From Chelativorans salis (GTDB taxonomy: Bacteria; Pseudomonadota; Alphaproteobacteria; Rhizobiales; Rhizobiaceae), in assembly GCF_025336525.1 (NCBI RefSeq), contig NZ_JAOCZP010000008.1:162325-226324 (forward strand): 64,000 bases of DNA. Reading direction: 5' to 3'. Position numbers and translations under genes: made by a program. The notes beneath the pieces are model-generated. The model ran no database searches. It had not been told where the DNA came from and saw nothing but the letters and a program-made list of their open reading frames with translations. Of the stretch, positions 26,868 through 36,145 are shown one piece after another. Position 1 is the first letter of the stretch. Each line of letters starts with the position of its first letter.

Positions 26868-27628
26868 GCGGGGGAATCGTGGTTGTGGGCCTCGGCCCCG
26901 GCAATCCCGACCAGATGACGCCCGAAGCACGCGACGCCCTGGCCGAGGCGAGCGACTTCTTCGGCTATGCCCCCTATCTCGACCGACTTGAACTTGCTCC
27001 CGGTCAGAGGCGTCATGCCTCCGACAATCGGGAGGAGCTTTCGCGCGCCGGCGCTGCACTTGAGATGGCGGCGTCCGGTCGCAGCGTGGCCGTGGTCTCT
27101 GGCGGGGATGCAGGCGTCTTTGCCATGGCCGCCGCCGTTTGCGAGGCGATTGAAACCGGCCCGGCGGCCTGGCGCGAGGTCGAGTTTCGTGTGGTACCGG
27201 GTGTGACGGCCATGCTCGCGGTCGCCGCACGCACGGGCGCGCCGCTCGGCCATGATTGTTGCGCCATGTCGCTATCGGACAATCTGAAGCCGTGGGACCT
27301 GATCGAGGCGCGGCTGCGTGCGGCGGCAGGCGCGGGTTTCGTGCTCGCCTTCTATAATCCCGTGAGCCGCGCGCGGCCTTGGCAACTCGGGCGGGCATTC
27401 GAGATTTTGCGCGAGATCCTACCCGCCGCGACGCCCGTCATCTTCGGTCGCGCTGCGGGCCGTCCCGATGAGCGCATGACGATCACGACGCTGCGGGAGG
27501 CGCGGTCAGACCAGGCGGATATGGCGACGTGCGTCATTGTCGGTTCGCCCGAAACGCGGGTTATCGCACGCGGCGGACGGCCACCGCTCGTCTATTCCCC
27601 GCGCTCCGCCGGGAGGCGGACGAGATGA
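26864..27628 (+). CDS. cobJ: Precorrin-3B C17-methyltransferase CobJ
   Basis: CobJ methylates C17 and drives ring contraction. The 254-residue protein starts at GTG 26864 (GTGA overlap with cobI) and contains VGLGPGNPDQMTPEARDAL, SGGDAGVFAMAAAVCE, PGVTAMLAVAARTGAPLGHDCCAMSLSDNLKPW and AFYNPVSRARPWQL, all typical of CobJ. Its last 37 nt overlap the 3' end of cobK on the other strand. Confidence 0.95.
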   Translation: MSGGIVVVGLGPGNPDQMTPEARDALAEASDFFGYAPYLDRLELAPGQRRHASDNREELSRAGAALEMAASGRSVAVVSGGDAGVFAMAAAVCEAIETGPAAWREVEFRVVPGVTAMLAVAARTGAPLGHDCCAMSLSDNLKPWDLIEARLRAAAGAGFVLAFYNPVSRARPWQLGRAFEILREILPAATPVIFGRAAGRPDERMTITTLREARSDQADMATCVIVGSPETRVIARGGRPPLVYSPRSAGRRTR

Positions 27629-28365
27629 CGGATGCGGCCCATCGCTTCCTCGACAGTGGCTACCGCGTCGCCGGTCGGTGGGCGTGGCCGGCATACCATA
27701 ATTACCGGGAGGCCGAGCATCCGTGCTGCGGCGATCTTTCCATAGGTCGCCTTGCCACCGCTGTTCTTGGCGACGATGACCTCGACGCCGTTTTTCTCAA
27801 AAAGCACCCGTTCCGCCGCCTCGTCGAAGGGTCCGCGCTCGAGGATGAAATGGGCGTTCGAGGGCGCGGCGGCGGGCTCGACCGGATCGACGCTGCGGAC
27901 AACGTAGGAATGCTGCGGAAGGGCGGCGAAGGGAGCAAGCTCTTGCCGACCGATCGCCAGAAAGACAATATGTGGCTGCTCGCCGAGGAGCCTAGCTGCA
28001 CCTGCGATGCTCTCCGCCTCGATCCACCGGTCGCCGTCGACCGCCTGCCAGGGCGGCCGCTCCAGCGAAACGAGCGGCACTGCCACTTCCTCGGCCGCGC
28101 GCGCGACATTTTCCGAGATACGGGCGGCGAAAGGATGCGTAGCGTCGACAAGCAAGCCGACACTGTTTTCGCGGAGATAACGCGCCAAGCCTTCCGCTCC
28201 GCCAAAGCCGCCGCTGCGCACTTCACCTGCCTGCGCGCGGGGAGCGGCGGTGCGCCCAGCCAGCGAGAGGGTGACGCGCAGGTCGCCCTTGCGGACGAGC
28301 GCTTCGGCAAGCTGGCGCGCTTCGCCGGTGCCGCCGAGGATGAGAACATGCCGAGGGTCCATCAT
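27592..28365 (-). CDS. cobK: Precorrin-6A reductase CobK, antisense within the cob run
   Basis: CobK reduces precorrin-6A with NADPH. The 257-residue protein begins MMDPRHVLILGGTGEARQLAEAL (dinucleotide-binding turn), then VDATHPFAARISENV and VIVAKNSGGKATYGKIAAARMLGLPV, as in the family. ATG 28365 (or 28362, next codon) is the natural start; a longer upstream frame runs back through cobL and is rejected. It is the only minus-strand gene in a 16-kb plus-strand cob run: its 3' end overlaps cobJ by 37 nt and its start codon interlocks with that of cobL at CATG. Confidence 0.93.
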   Translation of the reverse strand: MMDPRHVLILGGTGEARQLAEALVRKGDLRVTLSLAGRTAAPRAQAGEVRSGGFGGAEGLARYLRENSVGLLVDATHPFAARISENVARAAEEVAVPLVSLERPPWQAVDGDRWIEAESIAGAARLLGEQPHIVFLAIGRQELAPFAALPQHSYVVRSVDPVEPAAAPSNAHFILERGPFDEAAERVLFEKNGVEVIVAKNSGGKATYGKIAAARMLGLPVIMVCRPRPPTGDAVATVEEAMGRIRHLVRLPAERGE

Positions 28366-29605
28366 GCCATCTAGGGAAGGGACGGCACCCGGCGCAACGG
28401 GAAAATGGCTCGCAATCGTCGGCATTGGCGAAGACGGGTCAGACGGGCTGAGCCCGCTGGCGCGGCGGCTTGTTTCCGAGGCCGAATTCGTTTTCGGGGG
28501 CCGGCGGCATCTTGATCTAGGCTGGGAACTGATCCGTGGCGAGGCGCGGCCATGGCCTGTGCCTTTCGACAGTGCCATGACGGACGTCGCTCGCCTGCGA
28601 GGCCGCAGGGTCTGCGTGCTCGCTTCCGGCGATCCGTTCCACTTCGGCGTGGGGGCGACGCTTGCACGCCATGTCGACGCCGCTGAGATGCAGGTGGTGC
28701 CCGCGCCGTCGGCCTTCAGCCTCGCGGCGGCCCGGCTTGGGTGGGCGCTTCAGGATGTCGAGACGGTTTCGCTGCATGGTCGGCCGGTGGAGCTTGTCCT
28801 GCCGCTCCTTCATCCCCGCCGCCGCATCATCGCGCTCACCTCCGACGGCGATGGCCCGAAGGCGGTTGCTGATCTGCTTGCGCGTGAAGGCTTCGGCGCC
28901 TCGCGAATGCATGTTCTGGAGGCGCTGGGCGGGCCGCAGGAACGGTTGGGCACCTTCGTGGCCGAGACGATGGGAGACGCTTCCTTCAATCCGTTGAATG
29001 TCGTGGCGATAGAGGTATCGGCGTTGGAAGGCGCGCGCATTCTGCCGCTTTCGGCGGGCCTTCCCGACGAAGCCTTCGAGCATGACGGGCAGATCACCAA
29101 GCGCGAAATCCGGGCGCTGACGCTCTCGGCACTCGCGCCGCGGCGTGGGGAGATGCTGTGGGATATCGGCGCCGGTTCCGGTTCGATCTCCATCACCTGG
29201 ATGCTGGCGCACCCCTCGATGCGCGCCATCGCAGTCGAGGCGGTTACAGAGCGTACGGAGTGCATTCGCCGCAATGCTCGTGCGCTCGGCGTGCCGGGTT
29301 TGCAGATCGTTGAAGGCGCCGCGCCGGAAGCACTCGCTGGTCTGCCTGCGCCGGACGCGATCTTCATCGGCGGCGGCGGCAGCAATGCTGGTGTGACGGA
29401 CGCCGCCATCGCGGCGCTCAAGCCGGGAGGACGGCTGGTCGCCAATGCCGTGACACTGGAGATGGAAGCGGTGCTTCTGCAGTTTCACGCGCGTCTAGGT
29501 GGTGATCTCGTGAGGCTCGCGTTCTCCCGCGCGGCGCCCATCGGCGGCATGACCGGCTGGCGCCCGGCTATGCCGGTGACCCGATGGAGCTGGGTGAAGC
29601 CATGA
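28364..29605 (+). CDS. cobL: Precorrin-6Y C5,15-methyltransferase (decarboxylating) CobL
   Basis: CobL is bifunctional. The N-terminal half is a tetrapyrrole methylase (VGIGEDGSDGLSPLARRL, LASGDPFHFGVGATLAR), and the C-terminal half is a class I SAM methyltransferase/decarboxylase with the SAM loop DIGAGSGSISITWM and GGRLVANAVTLE. It is 413 residues with start ATG 28364, preceded by GAGGG. The start overlaps the divergent cobK start in CATG. Its stop overlaps cobE by 4 nt. A promoter would have to lie within cobK, or transcription reads through from cobJ. Confidence 0.95.
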   Translation: MPSREGTAPGATGKWLAIVGIGEDGSDGLSPLARRLVSEAEFVFGGRRHLDLGWELIRGEARPWPVPFDSAMTDVARLRGRRVCVLASGDPFHFGVGATLARHVDAAEMQVVPAPSAFSLAAARLGWALQDVETVSLHGRPVELVLPLLHPRRRIIALTSDGDGPKAVADLLAREGFGASRMHVLEALGGPQERLGTFVAETMGDASFNPLNVVAIEVSALEGARILPLSAGLPDEAFEHDGQITKREIRALTLSALAPRRGEMLWDIGAGSGSISITWMLAHPSMRAIAVEAVTERTECIRRNARALGVPGLQIVEGAAPEALAGLPAPDAIFIGGGGSNAGVTDAAIAALKPGGRLVANAVTLEMEAVLLQFHARLGGDLVRLAFSRAAPIGGMTGWRPAMPVTRWSWVKP

Positions 29606-30096
29606 GGGTTGCTGGCATCGGGTGCAGGAAAGGTGTTGAGGTGGGCGAGGTGCTCGCGGCGGTGGAGGCATGCCGTGCCTATTTTCCGGACGGGGTCGAG
29701 GGATGGCCCGTGAGACCGGGCAAAGAGCCTTTTGGTGCATCCTCGTTGCGCGGCATTACCCCCACCCCCCACCCCTCCCCACAAGGGGGAGGGGAGGTTG
29801 AAGCGCCGCGGCTCGATGCCCTTGCGACAGCCGCCTTCAAGGCGGACGAGCCGGGCATCGTTGCGGCGGCAGAGGCGCTTGGCCTCTCTCTTATCCCGGT
29901 TCCGCATGACGATCTGAAGCGCGCCTCGGCGGGCTGCCTCACCCGTTCCGGCGCCTCGCTGGCGGCGACGGGTGTTGCCTCCGTTTCGGAGGCTGCGGCT
30001 CTGGCGGCGGCCGGGGAGGGCAGCCAGCTCTTGGGCCCGCGCATCGCAACGGGCAATGTCACATGCGCCATCGCGCAAGGGAAGGACCAGGCATGA
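29602..30096 (+). CDS. cobE: CobE (CbiG C-terminal-like) with repeat-encoded insertion
   Basis: CobE is a small protein of the aerobic pathway homologous to the C-terminal domain of CbiG; its biochemical role is not settled. The 164-residue product keeps the N-terminal [22 protein letters not shown], the [25 protein letters not shown] block and the C-terminal [32 protein letters not shown] block. Between them residues about 25-69 are extra and encoded by a repeat (29674-29808). The start is ATG 29602, which overlaps the cobL stop; cobM overlaps its own stop. Confidence 0.9.
   Translation: MRVAGIGCRKGVEVGEVLAAVEACRAYFPDGVEGWPVRPGKEPFGASSLRGITPTPHPSPQGGGEVEAPRLDALATAAFKADEPGIVAAAEALGLSLIPVPHDDLKRASAGCLTRSGASLAATGVASVSEAAALAAAGEGSQLLGPRIATGNVTCAIAQGKDQA
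29674..29808. repeat. Repeat insertion with GC hairpin inside cobE
   Basis: This stretch is absent from typical CobE reading frames and includes a perfect hairpin: CCCCTCCCC (29772-29780), loop ACAA, GGGGAGGGG (29786-29794, after one extra G). The encoded [11 protein letters not shown] peptide is characteristic of translated rhizobial intergenic repeats. It is a different family from the element in cobG. Boundaries are approximate, set by where CobE conservation stops and resumes. The frame is kept. Confidence 0.7.
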
Positions 30097-30857
30097 CAGT
30101 ACACTTCATCGGCGCCGGCCCCGGGGCCGCCGATCTCATTACGGTCAGGGGGCGCGATCTTCTCGGCCGCTGCCCTGTCTGTCTCTATGCGGGCTCCATC
30201 GTGCCGGCGGAGCTGCTCTCCCATTGTCCGCTTGACGCACGCCTCATCGACACCGCACCGATGTCGCTCGACGAGATCGAGGCCGAGTATCTGGCCGCTC
30301 ACGAAGCCGGGCTCGATGTTGCGCGCCTCCACTCGGGTGATCTGTCGGTCTGGAGTGCGGTGGCCGAGCAGACCAGGCGGCTGGAGCGGCATGGCATTCC
30401 CTACACGCTGACGCCCGGCGTGCCGGCCTTCGCCGCCGCCGCCGCTGCACTCGGGCGCGAGCTTACCATTCCGGAAGTCGCGCAGAGCCTGGTGCTGACG
30501 CGTGTTTCCGGCCGTGCCTCAAAGATGCCCGAGGGAGAGCGGTTGGAGGCGTTCGGTCGCACGGGCGCCACGCTCGCTATTCATCTGGCCGTCCACGCGC
30601 TCGACCGCATCGTGGAGGAGCTTGCTCCGCTCTATGGACCGGATTGCCCGGTGGTCATCGTGGCCCGCGCGAGCTGGCCGGACGAGCGTATCGTGCGCGG
30701 CACCCTTGCCACGATCGAGGCGGAGGTGGCGAAGGATCCAATCGACCGTACGGCGGTGGTGTTCGTGGGGCAGGGACTGGCGGCGGAAGGCTTCCGCGAA
30801 AGCGCCCTCTACGATGCCCACTATCAACGACGTTTCCGGGGGCGTGAACCTTCATGA
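30093..30857 (+). CDS. cobM: Precorrin-4 C11-methyltransferase CobM
   Basis: CobM methylates C11 of precorrin-4. The 254-residue protein begins [20 protein letters not shown] and shows [59 protein letters not shown] and [14 protein letters not shown], which identify CobM/CbiF. ATG 30093 overlaps the cobE stop (ATGA); an in-frame ATG 30 nt upstream lies inside cobE and is not conserved. Confidence 0.96.
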   Translation: MTVHFIGAGPGAADLITVRGRDLLGRCPVCLYAGSIVPAELLSHCPLDARLIDTAPMSLDEIEAEYLAAHEAGLDVARLHSGDLSVWSAVAEQTRRLERHGIPYTLTPGVPAFAAAAAALGRELTIPEVAQSLVLTRVSGRASKMPEGERLEAFGRTGATLAIHLAVHALDRIVEELAPLYGPDCPVVIVARASWPDERIVRGTLATIEAEVAKDPIDRTAVVFVGQGLAAEGFRESALYDAHYQRRFRGREPS

Positions 30858-31657
30858 GCCTTGCCGATGCCATAACGCGGCTGCCTTTCGAGCCGGTGCC
30901 TTTCGAGCCGGGTCATGTCTGGCTGGCGGGCGCGGGGCCGGGTGGGCTCGGCTGTCTGACGCTGGAGGTGGTCTCGGCCCTCAGCCTCGCTGATACCGTG
31001 ATCTACGATGCGCTGATCGATCCCGCCGCGCTTCGGGCGGCAGGGCAAGCCGAGCATTTCTTCGTCGGTAAGCGTGGGGGTAAGCCCTCCACGCCGCAGG
31101 AGGAGATCAATCGCCTGATGGTCGACCAGGCGCGGTCGGGCAGGCGCGTGCTCCGCCTCAAAGGCGGCGATCCCAACACGTTCGGGCGCGGCGGCGAGGA
31201 GGCGCTGGCGCTTGCCCATGCGGGTATCCCCTTTCGCTTCCTGCCGGGCGTCACCTCGGCCTTCGGCGCACTGGCGGCGGCGGGCATCCCGGCCACACTG
31301 CGCGGCGTCAACAAGGCGGTGATCCTTGCTACAGGCCACGCTGCCGGCATGCCGGATGATCTCGATTGGGCGGCGCTGGCGCGGACCGGACAGCCGATCG
31401 TCATCTATATGGGCATGAGCAATCTCGAGAAGATTACAGCGGCGCTCATCGGAGGTGGGCTTGCCGCGAGCACGCCGGCTGCTGTTCTCATGTCGGCGAC
31501 GACTGCCGATGAAAGGGTACTTGTCGGCACGCTTGGCGATCTTCCGCGACGGGCGCGCGAGGAGGGTTTCGGCTCTCCGGCGCTGATTGTGGTGGGCGGC
31601 ATCGTCGGGGCCCGTGAAGCGCTCCTCCGACCGCGCGAGGAAGGAACGAGGCCATGA
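30854..31657 (+). CDS. cobA: Uroporphyrinogen-III C-methyltransferase CobA
   Basis: CobA methylates C2 and C7 of uroporphyrinogen III, giving precorrin-2, the entry to cobalamin and siroheme. The 267-residue protein shows [67 protein letters not shown] and [16 protein letters not shown], the standard SUMT motifs. It overlaps cobM and cobB by 4 nt each. Placing this early enzyme late in the operon is common in Rhizobiales. Confidence 0.96.
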   Translation: MSLADAITRLPFEPVPFEPGHVWLAGAGPGGLGCLTLEVVSALSLADTVIYDALIDPAALRAAGQAEHFFVGKRGGKPSTPQEEINRLMVDQARSGRRVLRLKGGDPNTFGRGGEEALALAHAGIPFRFLPGVTSAFGALAAAGIPATLRGVNKAVILATGHAAGMPDDLDWAALARTGQPIVIYMGMSNLEKITAALIGGGLAASTPAAVLMSATTADERVLVGTLGDLPRRAREEGFGSPALIVVGGIVGAREALLRPREEGTRP

Positions 31658-32973
31658 CCGCCCGCGGCCTCATCATTGGCGCTCCGCGCTCCGGATCCGG
31701 CAAAACCAGCGTTACCATCGGTCTTATGCGGGCGCTGAGGCGCCGTGGGCTCAACGTCACGGGTGCCAAGTCCGGTCCCGATTACATCGACCCTGGCTTT
31801 CATGCCGCCGCCACGGGCAGGGCCGGCGTCAATCTCGACAGCTGGGCGATGGCGCACGACCTGCTCGATAGCCTGCTGGCACAGCAGGCGGAGGGTGCCG
31901 ACATGCTTCTTGTCGAGAGCGCCATGGGGCTTTTCGATGGTGTGCGCACTTCTGCCGGCCGCACCGGTGCTGCCGCTGATCTTGCGCGACGCCATGGTCT
32001 GCCGGTGCTGCTGGTGCTCGATGTTTCGGGCCAGTCGCAAACCGCTGCCGCCGTTGCCCATGGCTTCGCCACCTTCGATAGCGGTGTGCGCATCGCCGGC
32101 GTGGTGCTCAACCAGGCAGCCAGCGAGCGGCACGAGCGGCAGGCGCGGGAGGCGATCGAGGCAAGGGCGATCCCGGTCCTCGGCACAATCCATCGCAACC
32201 CGGATATGGCGCTGCCGGAGCGGCATCTGGGGCTCGTGCAGGCGAGCGAGCACGCGGCGCTCGAAGACTTCATCGAGCGGTTGGCCGACATCATGGAGAA
32301 GTCGCTGGATCTTGACGCGATCCTGCAGGCAGCGGGGCCCTTCGAGGCGGTCGCGGGTGCGAGCGCGCACCACCTGTCGCCCCCGGGGCAACGCATTGCC
32401 ATTGCCCAGGATGCGGCTTTTTCCTTCGTCTATCCTCACGTCGCGCGGCATTGGCGCGGCGCGGGTGCGGAGCTTGTCGCCTTCTCTCCCCTAAACGACG
32501 AGGGTCCGGATCCTTCTTGCGACGCCTGCTGGCTGCCCGGCGGCTATCCCGAGCTTCATGCGGGCAGGCTCGCTGCCGCGTCCGGCTTCAAGGCGGCGCT
32601 CCGGCGCTTTGCGCAGACAAGGCTGGTGCATGGCGAGTGCGGCGGCTACATGGTTTTGGGAAAGGTACTGGAGGATGCGGACGGCGTCAGCCATGAGATG
32701 ACCGGGCTGCTCGGCCACGGGACGAGCTTTGCGCGGCGCAAGATCAATCTGGGCTATCGGGAGGCGCGGCTTCTCTCCGACTGTCCACTCGGACGGGCCG
32801 GAGAGATGGTGCGTGGACATGAGTTCCACTATTCCCGGCTGATCGAGCGTGGCGCCGACGGGCCACTGGCCGAGCTTGCCGACGCGATCGGCAATGCGCT
32901 CGGGCCTTCCGGCGGCCGGCGGGGCCTCGTCACCGGCACCTATTTCCATGCCATCGCGCGAGGCGGCGGATGA
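31654..32973 (+). CDS. cobB: Hydrogenobyrinic acid a,c-diamide synthase CobB
   Basis: CobB amidates the a and c side chains with glutamine and ATP. The 439-residue protein has an N-terminal ATPase P-loop (GAPRSGSGKTSVTIG) and DYIDPGFH segment, and a C-terminal class I glutamine amidotransferase domain with the nucleophile Cys in HGECGGYMVLG and the His in GHEFHYS. It overlaps cobA (ATGA) and the following cobV gene. Its product is the chelation substrate of CobN. Confidence 0.96.
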   Translation: MTARGLIIGAPRSGSGKTSVTIGLMRALRRRGLNVTGAKSGPDYIDPGFHAAATGRAGVNLDSWAMAHDLLDSLLAQQAEGADMLLVESAMGLFDGVRTSAGRTGAAADLARRHGLPVLLVLDVSGQSQTAAAVAHGFATFDSGVRIAGVVLNQAASERHERQAREAIEARAIPVLGTIHRNPDMALPERHLGLVQASEHAALEDFIERLADIMEKSLDLDAILQAAGPFEAVAGASAHHLSPPGQRIAIAQDAAFSFVYPHVARHWRGAGAELVAFSPLNDEGPDPSCDACWLPGGYPELHAGRLAAASGFKAALRRFAQTRLVHGECGGYMVLGKVLEDADGVSHEMTGLLGHGTSFARRKINLGYREARLLSDCPLGRAGEMVRGHEFHYSRLIERGADGPLAELADAIGNALGPSGGRRGLVTGTYFHAIARGGG

Positions 32974-33737
32974 ACGGAGAGGCCACCTACGCCCGAAGGC
33001 TTGTTGCCGACGCCATGGCCTGCATCAGCTTCTATACGCGCCTGCCGTTCTCCGCGGCGGTCGATTCGTTCGCCGCGGCGCAATGGGCGGCACCTGTGGC
33101 GGGTGCTGTTGTCGGCTTGGTTTCCGGAGCGGTTTTGTGGGCAGTCCTCTTGGCGGGTGTTCCGGCCACGATAGCGGCGGCTGCCGCGGTGGGTGCGGGA
33201 ATGCTTGCGACCGGCGCACTGCATGAGGATGGACTTGCGGACGTCGCCGACGGCTTCGGTGGGGGAAAGACGCGCGACGAGAAGCTCACCATCATGCGCG
33301 ACTCGCGGGTCGGCAGCTATGGGGTGCTGGTTCTGATCGTCTCCGTGCTTGCACGCTGGGCCGCGCTGGCCGCTATCGCGGGTATGGGAGGCGCTGTCGC
33401 TGTGCTGGCGCTGGTGGTCGCCCATGCCGCTTCGCGAGCGCTGATGCCGCTTTTCATGATGCGCGTGCCGCCCGCCCGCACCGACGGCCTTTCCGCCGGG
33501 ATAGGTCGTATTGAGAGACCGGTCGCCTTTGCTGCGCTTGCCATCGGCGGCTTCTTTCTCTTTCTTGCCGGGCCTTTTTTCGCACTGTTGTCGGCCGCGC
33601 TTCTCGCCGTCTGGTTCCGGGTTCTGGAACGGCTCTGCCGCCGCCAGATCGGCGGCCAGACAGGAGACGTGTTGGGCGCGCTGCAGCAAGGGGGCGAGGC
33701 GGCCGTTCTCATAACCGCTTCTGCAATTCTCGTCTGA
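32970..33737 (+). CDS. cobV: Adenosylcobinamide-GDP ribazoletransferase CobV (CobS in Salmonella naming)
   Basis: This 255-residue polytopic inner-membrane protein joins adenosylcobinamide-GDP to alpha-ribazole (phosphate), forming the nucleotide loop. It shows the family's CISFYTRLPF near the N-terminus, TGALHEDGLADVADGFGGGKTRDEKLTIMRDSRVGSYGV in the cytoplasmic loop, and several hydrophobic segments after it. It overlaps cobB by 4 nt and is followed after 10 nt by cobU. Some annotation calls it cobS, which must not be confused with the cobaltochelatase subunit. Confidence 0.95.
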   Translation: MNGEATYARRLVADAMACISFYTRLPFSAAVDSFAAAQWAAPVAGAVVGLVSGAVLWAVLLAGVPATIAAAAAVGAGMLATGALHEDGLADVADGFGGGKTRDEKLTIMRDSRVGSYGVLVLIVSVLARWAALAAIAGMGGAVAVLALVVAHAASRALMPLFMMRVPPARTDGLSAGIGRIERPVAFAALAIGGFFLFLAGPFFALLSAALLAVWFRVLERLCRRQIGGQTGDVLGALQQGGEAAVLITASAILV

Positions 33738-33747
33738 AGGAGAAAAG

Positions 33748-34761
33748 ATGACGGATCTCTCGTCGACCGATGCAATCCGCGCCGCCTGTCGGGCGTTGCC
33801 GGAGGGCGATGCGGATGCCGCGCGCGCCGCTGCCGAGAGGCAAAATACGCTGACGAAGCCGCCCGGCAGCCTTGGTCGGCTGGAGGAGATCGCGGTTTTC
33901 CTGGCGCAATGGCAGGGGCGGGCTCAGCCGGCGCTCGAGACGGTAGATATCCTCGTATTCGCGGGGTCGCACGGTGTTGTGGCACGGGGTGTTTCCGCCT
34001 TCCCCGGTGAGGTCACGCAGCAGATGGTCGCCAACTTCGCTGCCGGTGGCGCGGCGATCAACCAGCTCGCCAAAGCCGCCGGCGCAAGGTTGAGCGTTGT
34101 GCCGCTCGAGGTCGAGCGCCCGACAGGTGATTTCACCTGTGAACCCGCTATGTCGAATGCCGAGTTCGCGGACGCGGTGCAGAAAGGATACGAGGCGGTG
34201 CCTGCCGATGCGGACCTTGTCTGTCTCGGCGAGATGGGCATCGGCAACACAACAGCGGCAGCGGCGGTCGTGGCAGCGCTGTTCGGTGGCGGTGGCGCGC
34301 GGTGGGTAGGACGCGGCAGCGGTGTCGATGATGCCGGGATGAGACGGAAGGCAGATGCGGTGGATGCGGCACTTGCCTGCCACGGAAGCACGCTCGCCGA
34401 TCCGCTCTCCGCATTGCGTCTCGTCGGCGGACGCGAGCTTGCGGCGATGTTCGGCGCCGCACTGGGTGCGCGCCACAAGCACATTCCTCTCCTGATCGAT
34501 GGCTTTGTCTGCACCGCAGCAGTTGCACCGCTGGCCCGGCTAGAGACCGGCGGGCTTGCGCATGCGCTTGCCGGCCATGTCTCGGCCGAGGCGGCGCACG
34601 GGAAAGTGCTGGCGGAGCTCGGCCTTCGCCCGCTGCTCGATCTCGGCATGCGCCTCGGTGAGGGCTCTGGCGGCGCCGTGGCGATTTCGATTCTGCGCGC
34701 GGCGCTCGCCTGCCACAATGGCATGGCGACCTTTGCCGAAGCGGGTGTTTCCGGCGGATAG
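33748..34761 (+). CDS. cobU: Nicotinate-nucleotide-dimethylbenzimidazole phosphoribosyltransferase CobU (CobT in Salmonella naming)
   Basis: The enzyme activates dimethylbenzimidazole to alpha-ribazole phosphate. The 337-residue protein contains LTKPPGSLGRLEEIAVFLAQWQ, VFAGSHGVVARGVSAFP, GEMGIGNTTAAAA, GRGSGVDDAGMRRK and a C-terminal DLGMRLGEGSGGAVA with the catalytic Glu, all characteristic. GAAGGAGAAAAG gives a strong ribosome site before ATG 33748. The enzyme making dimethylbenzimidazole (BluB) is not encoded in the window. Confidence 0.96.
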   Translation: MTDLSSTDAIRAACRALPEGDADAARAAAERQNTLTKPPGSLGRLEEIAVFLAQWQGRAQPALETVDILVFAGSHGVVARGVSAFPGEVTQQMVANFAAGGAAINQLAKAAGARLSVVPLEVERPTGDFTCEPAMSNAEFADAVQKGYEAVPADADLVCLGEMGIGNTTAAAAVVAALFGGGGARWVGRGSGVDDAGMRRKADAVDAALACHGSTLADPLSALRLVGGRELAAMFGAALGARHKHIPLLIDGFVCTAAVAPLARLETGGLAHALAGHVSAEAAHGKVLAELGLRPLLDLGMRLGEGSGGAVAISILRAALACHNGMATFAEAGVSGG

Positions 34762-34772
34762 GGAATAGGACG

Positions 34773-35531
34773 ATGCGGAAGCTTCTCGTCATCGGCATCG
34801 GCACCGGTAATCCCGAGCACATGACCGTGCAGGCGATCAACGCGCTCAACCGCGCCGATATTGTGCTGGTGCCGCGCAAAGGCGCCGACAAGGAAGATCT
34901 CGCCGAGCTGCGGCGTGATATTTGCCGGCGGTACCTTTCCAACCCCGATACGAGGCTGGTGGAGTTCGACCTGCCGGTCCGCGACGAGAGGGAACCGTCC
35001 TATACCAAGCGGGTTGCCGACTGGCACGACGAGATCGCCGCAACTTATCGCGACCTGATCCGGGAGCATACGGACGCGGGGGGCAGCGTCGCCTTTCTCG
35101 TCTGGGGCGATCCTTCGCTCTACGACAGCACGCTGCGCATTCTGGATCGCCTGCGCGACATAGCCGGCTTCCCGTTCGAACGTGAGGTCATTCCCGGGAT
35201 CACCAGCGTCCAGGCGCTTACGGCAAGCCACTGCATTGCGCTGAACACGGTGGGCAATGCAGTCCATCTCACTACCGGGCGCAAGCTGAAGGAGGGCTTT
35301 CCTGAAAATGCGGACAGCGCCGTCGTCATGCTCGACGGCGATATGGCGTTCCGCACACTTGATCAGGATAAGTTCAGCATCTTCTGGGGGGCCTATCTAG
35401 GCTCACGAGACGAAATCACCATCTCCGGCACCCTGTCCGAAGTGGGCGGCCGCATCGTCGAGACGCGCGAGGAGGCACGCCGGCGAAAGGGGTGGATCAT
35501 GGATACATATCTGCTGAGGCGAAAGGCCTGA
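34773..35531 (+). CDS. cobF: Precorrin-6A synthase (deacetylating) CobF
   Basis: CobF methylates C1 and removes the acetyl group from precorrin-5, a step specific to the aerobic pathway. The 252-residue protein shows VIGIGTGNPEHMTVQAINAL, VPRKGADKEDLAELRRDIC, FLVWGDPSLYDSTLRILDRL and PGITSVQALTASHCIALNTVG, typical of CobF. It is the last gene of the plus-strand cob run, 11 nt after cobU. Confidence 0.95.
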   Translation: MRKLLVIGIGTGNPEHMTVQAINALNRADIVLVPRKGADKEDLAELRRDICRRYLSNPDTRLVEFDLPVRDEREPSYTKRVADWHDEIAATYRDLIREHTDAGGSVAFLVWGDPSLYDSTLRILDRLRDIAGFPFEREVIPGITSVQALTASHCIALNTVGNAVHLTTGRKLKEGFPENADSAVVMLDGDMAFRTLDQDKFSIFWGAYLGSRDEITISGTLSEVGGRIVETREEARRRKGWIMDTYLLRRKA

Positions 35532-35672
35532 CCGGAAAGGCGCACCTGCCAGAAGGCGTCGCCGAAAGGACAAAACGGTATCGGCGGGCACACGTTGCCT
35601 CCATAGGTCTTGGCTGGAACAATCGCATGAGGCCGACGTTCTCCGTGGGTCATCTTTCCGTGGGAGGACAGT

Positions 35673-35876
35673 ATGAGCGTTGCTCGCGTTACCGAAATAT
35701 CGGCGACTTCATCCAACAGCTTCGATGATGCAGTGAAACAGGGTATCGAGCGAGCCTCGAAGACACTGCGCAACATTGAAAGTGCCTGGGTGAAGGACCA
35801 GAACGTCGAGATCCAGAACGGCAAGGTAGCAGCATACCGCGTTAACCTGCTCGTCACGTTCGTACTGGAGGACTAG
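35673..35876 (+). CDS. Dodecin (flavin-storage protein)
   Basis: The 67-residue protein matches dodecins, which assemble into hollow dodecamers that bind riboflavin, FAD or CoA. The conserved order is visible: VTEISATSSNSFDDAVKQGIERASKTLRNIESAWVKDQ, including the flavin-stacking Trp, then VEIQNGKVAAYRVNLLVTFVLED. GGGAGGACAGT precedes ATG 35673. It stands alone, 141 bp after cobF. Confidence 0.92.
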   Translation: MSVARVTEISATSSNSFDDAVKQGIERASKTLRNIESAWVKDQNVEIQNGKVAAYRVNLLVTFVLED

Positions 35877-36145
35877 CGATCTGCGGCCCCGGCCGATGGC
35901 GTCATCGTTTGTCGCCGCCGCCGGTTGGCTTGGTGGGTTTTCGCCTCGGCTGGCGAAGCTTTTTCCCCTATCGGTTCTGCTTCTTTGCCCGACGGTCAGC
36001 CGCGCGGAGAAGCCCGCGGCCTCCACACCGGCTAAGATGACATAAATCGTGATCGCAGCAGTGCCGTGCGGGCATCTGTCGGAGCTCGAATCGCGCGCTA
36101 ACTGCGATGGTCTAGGGCGTGGTTGCTCATCGTACGGAGGAAACC

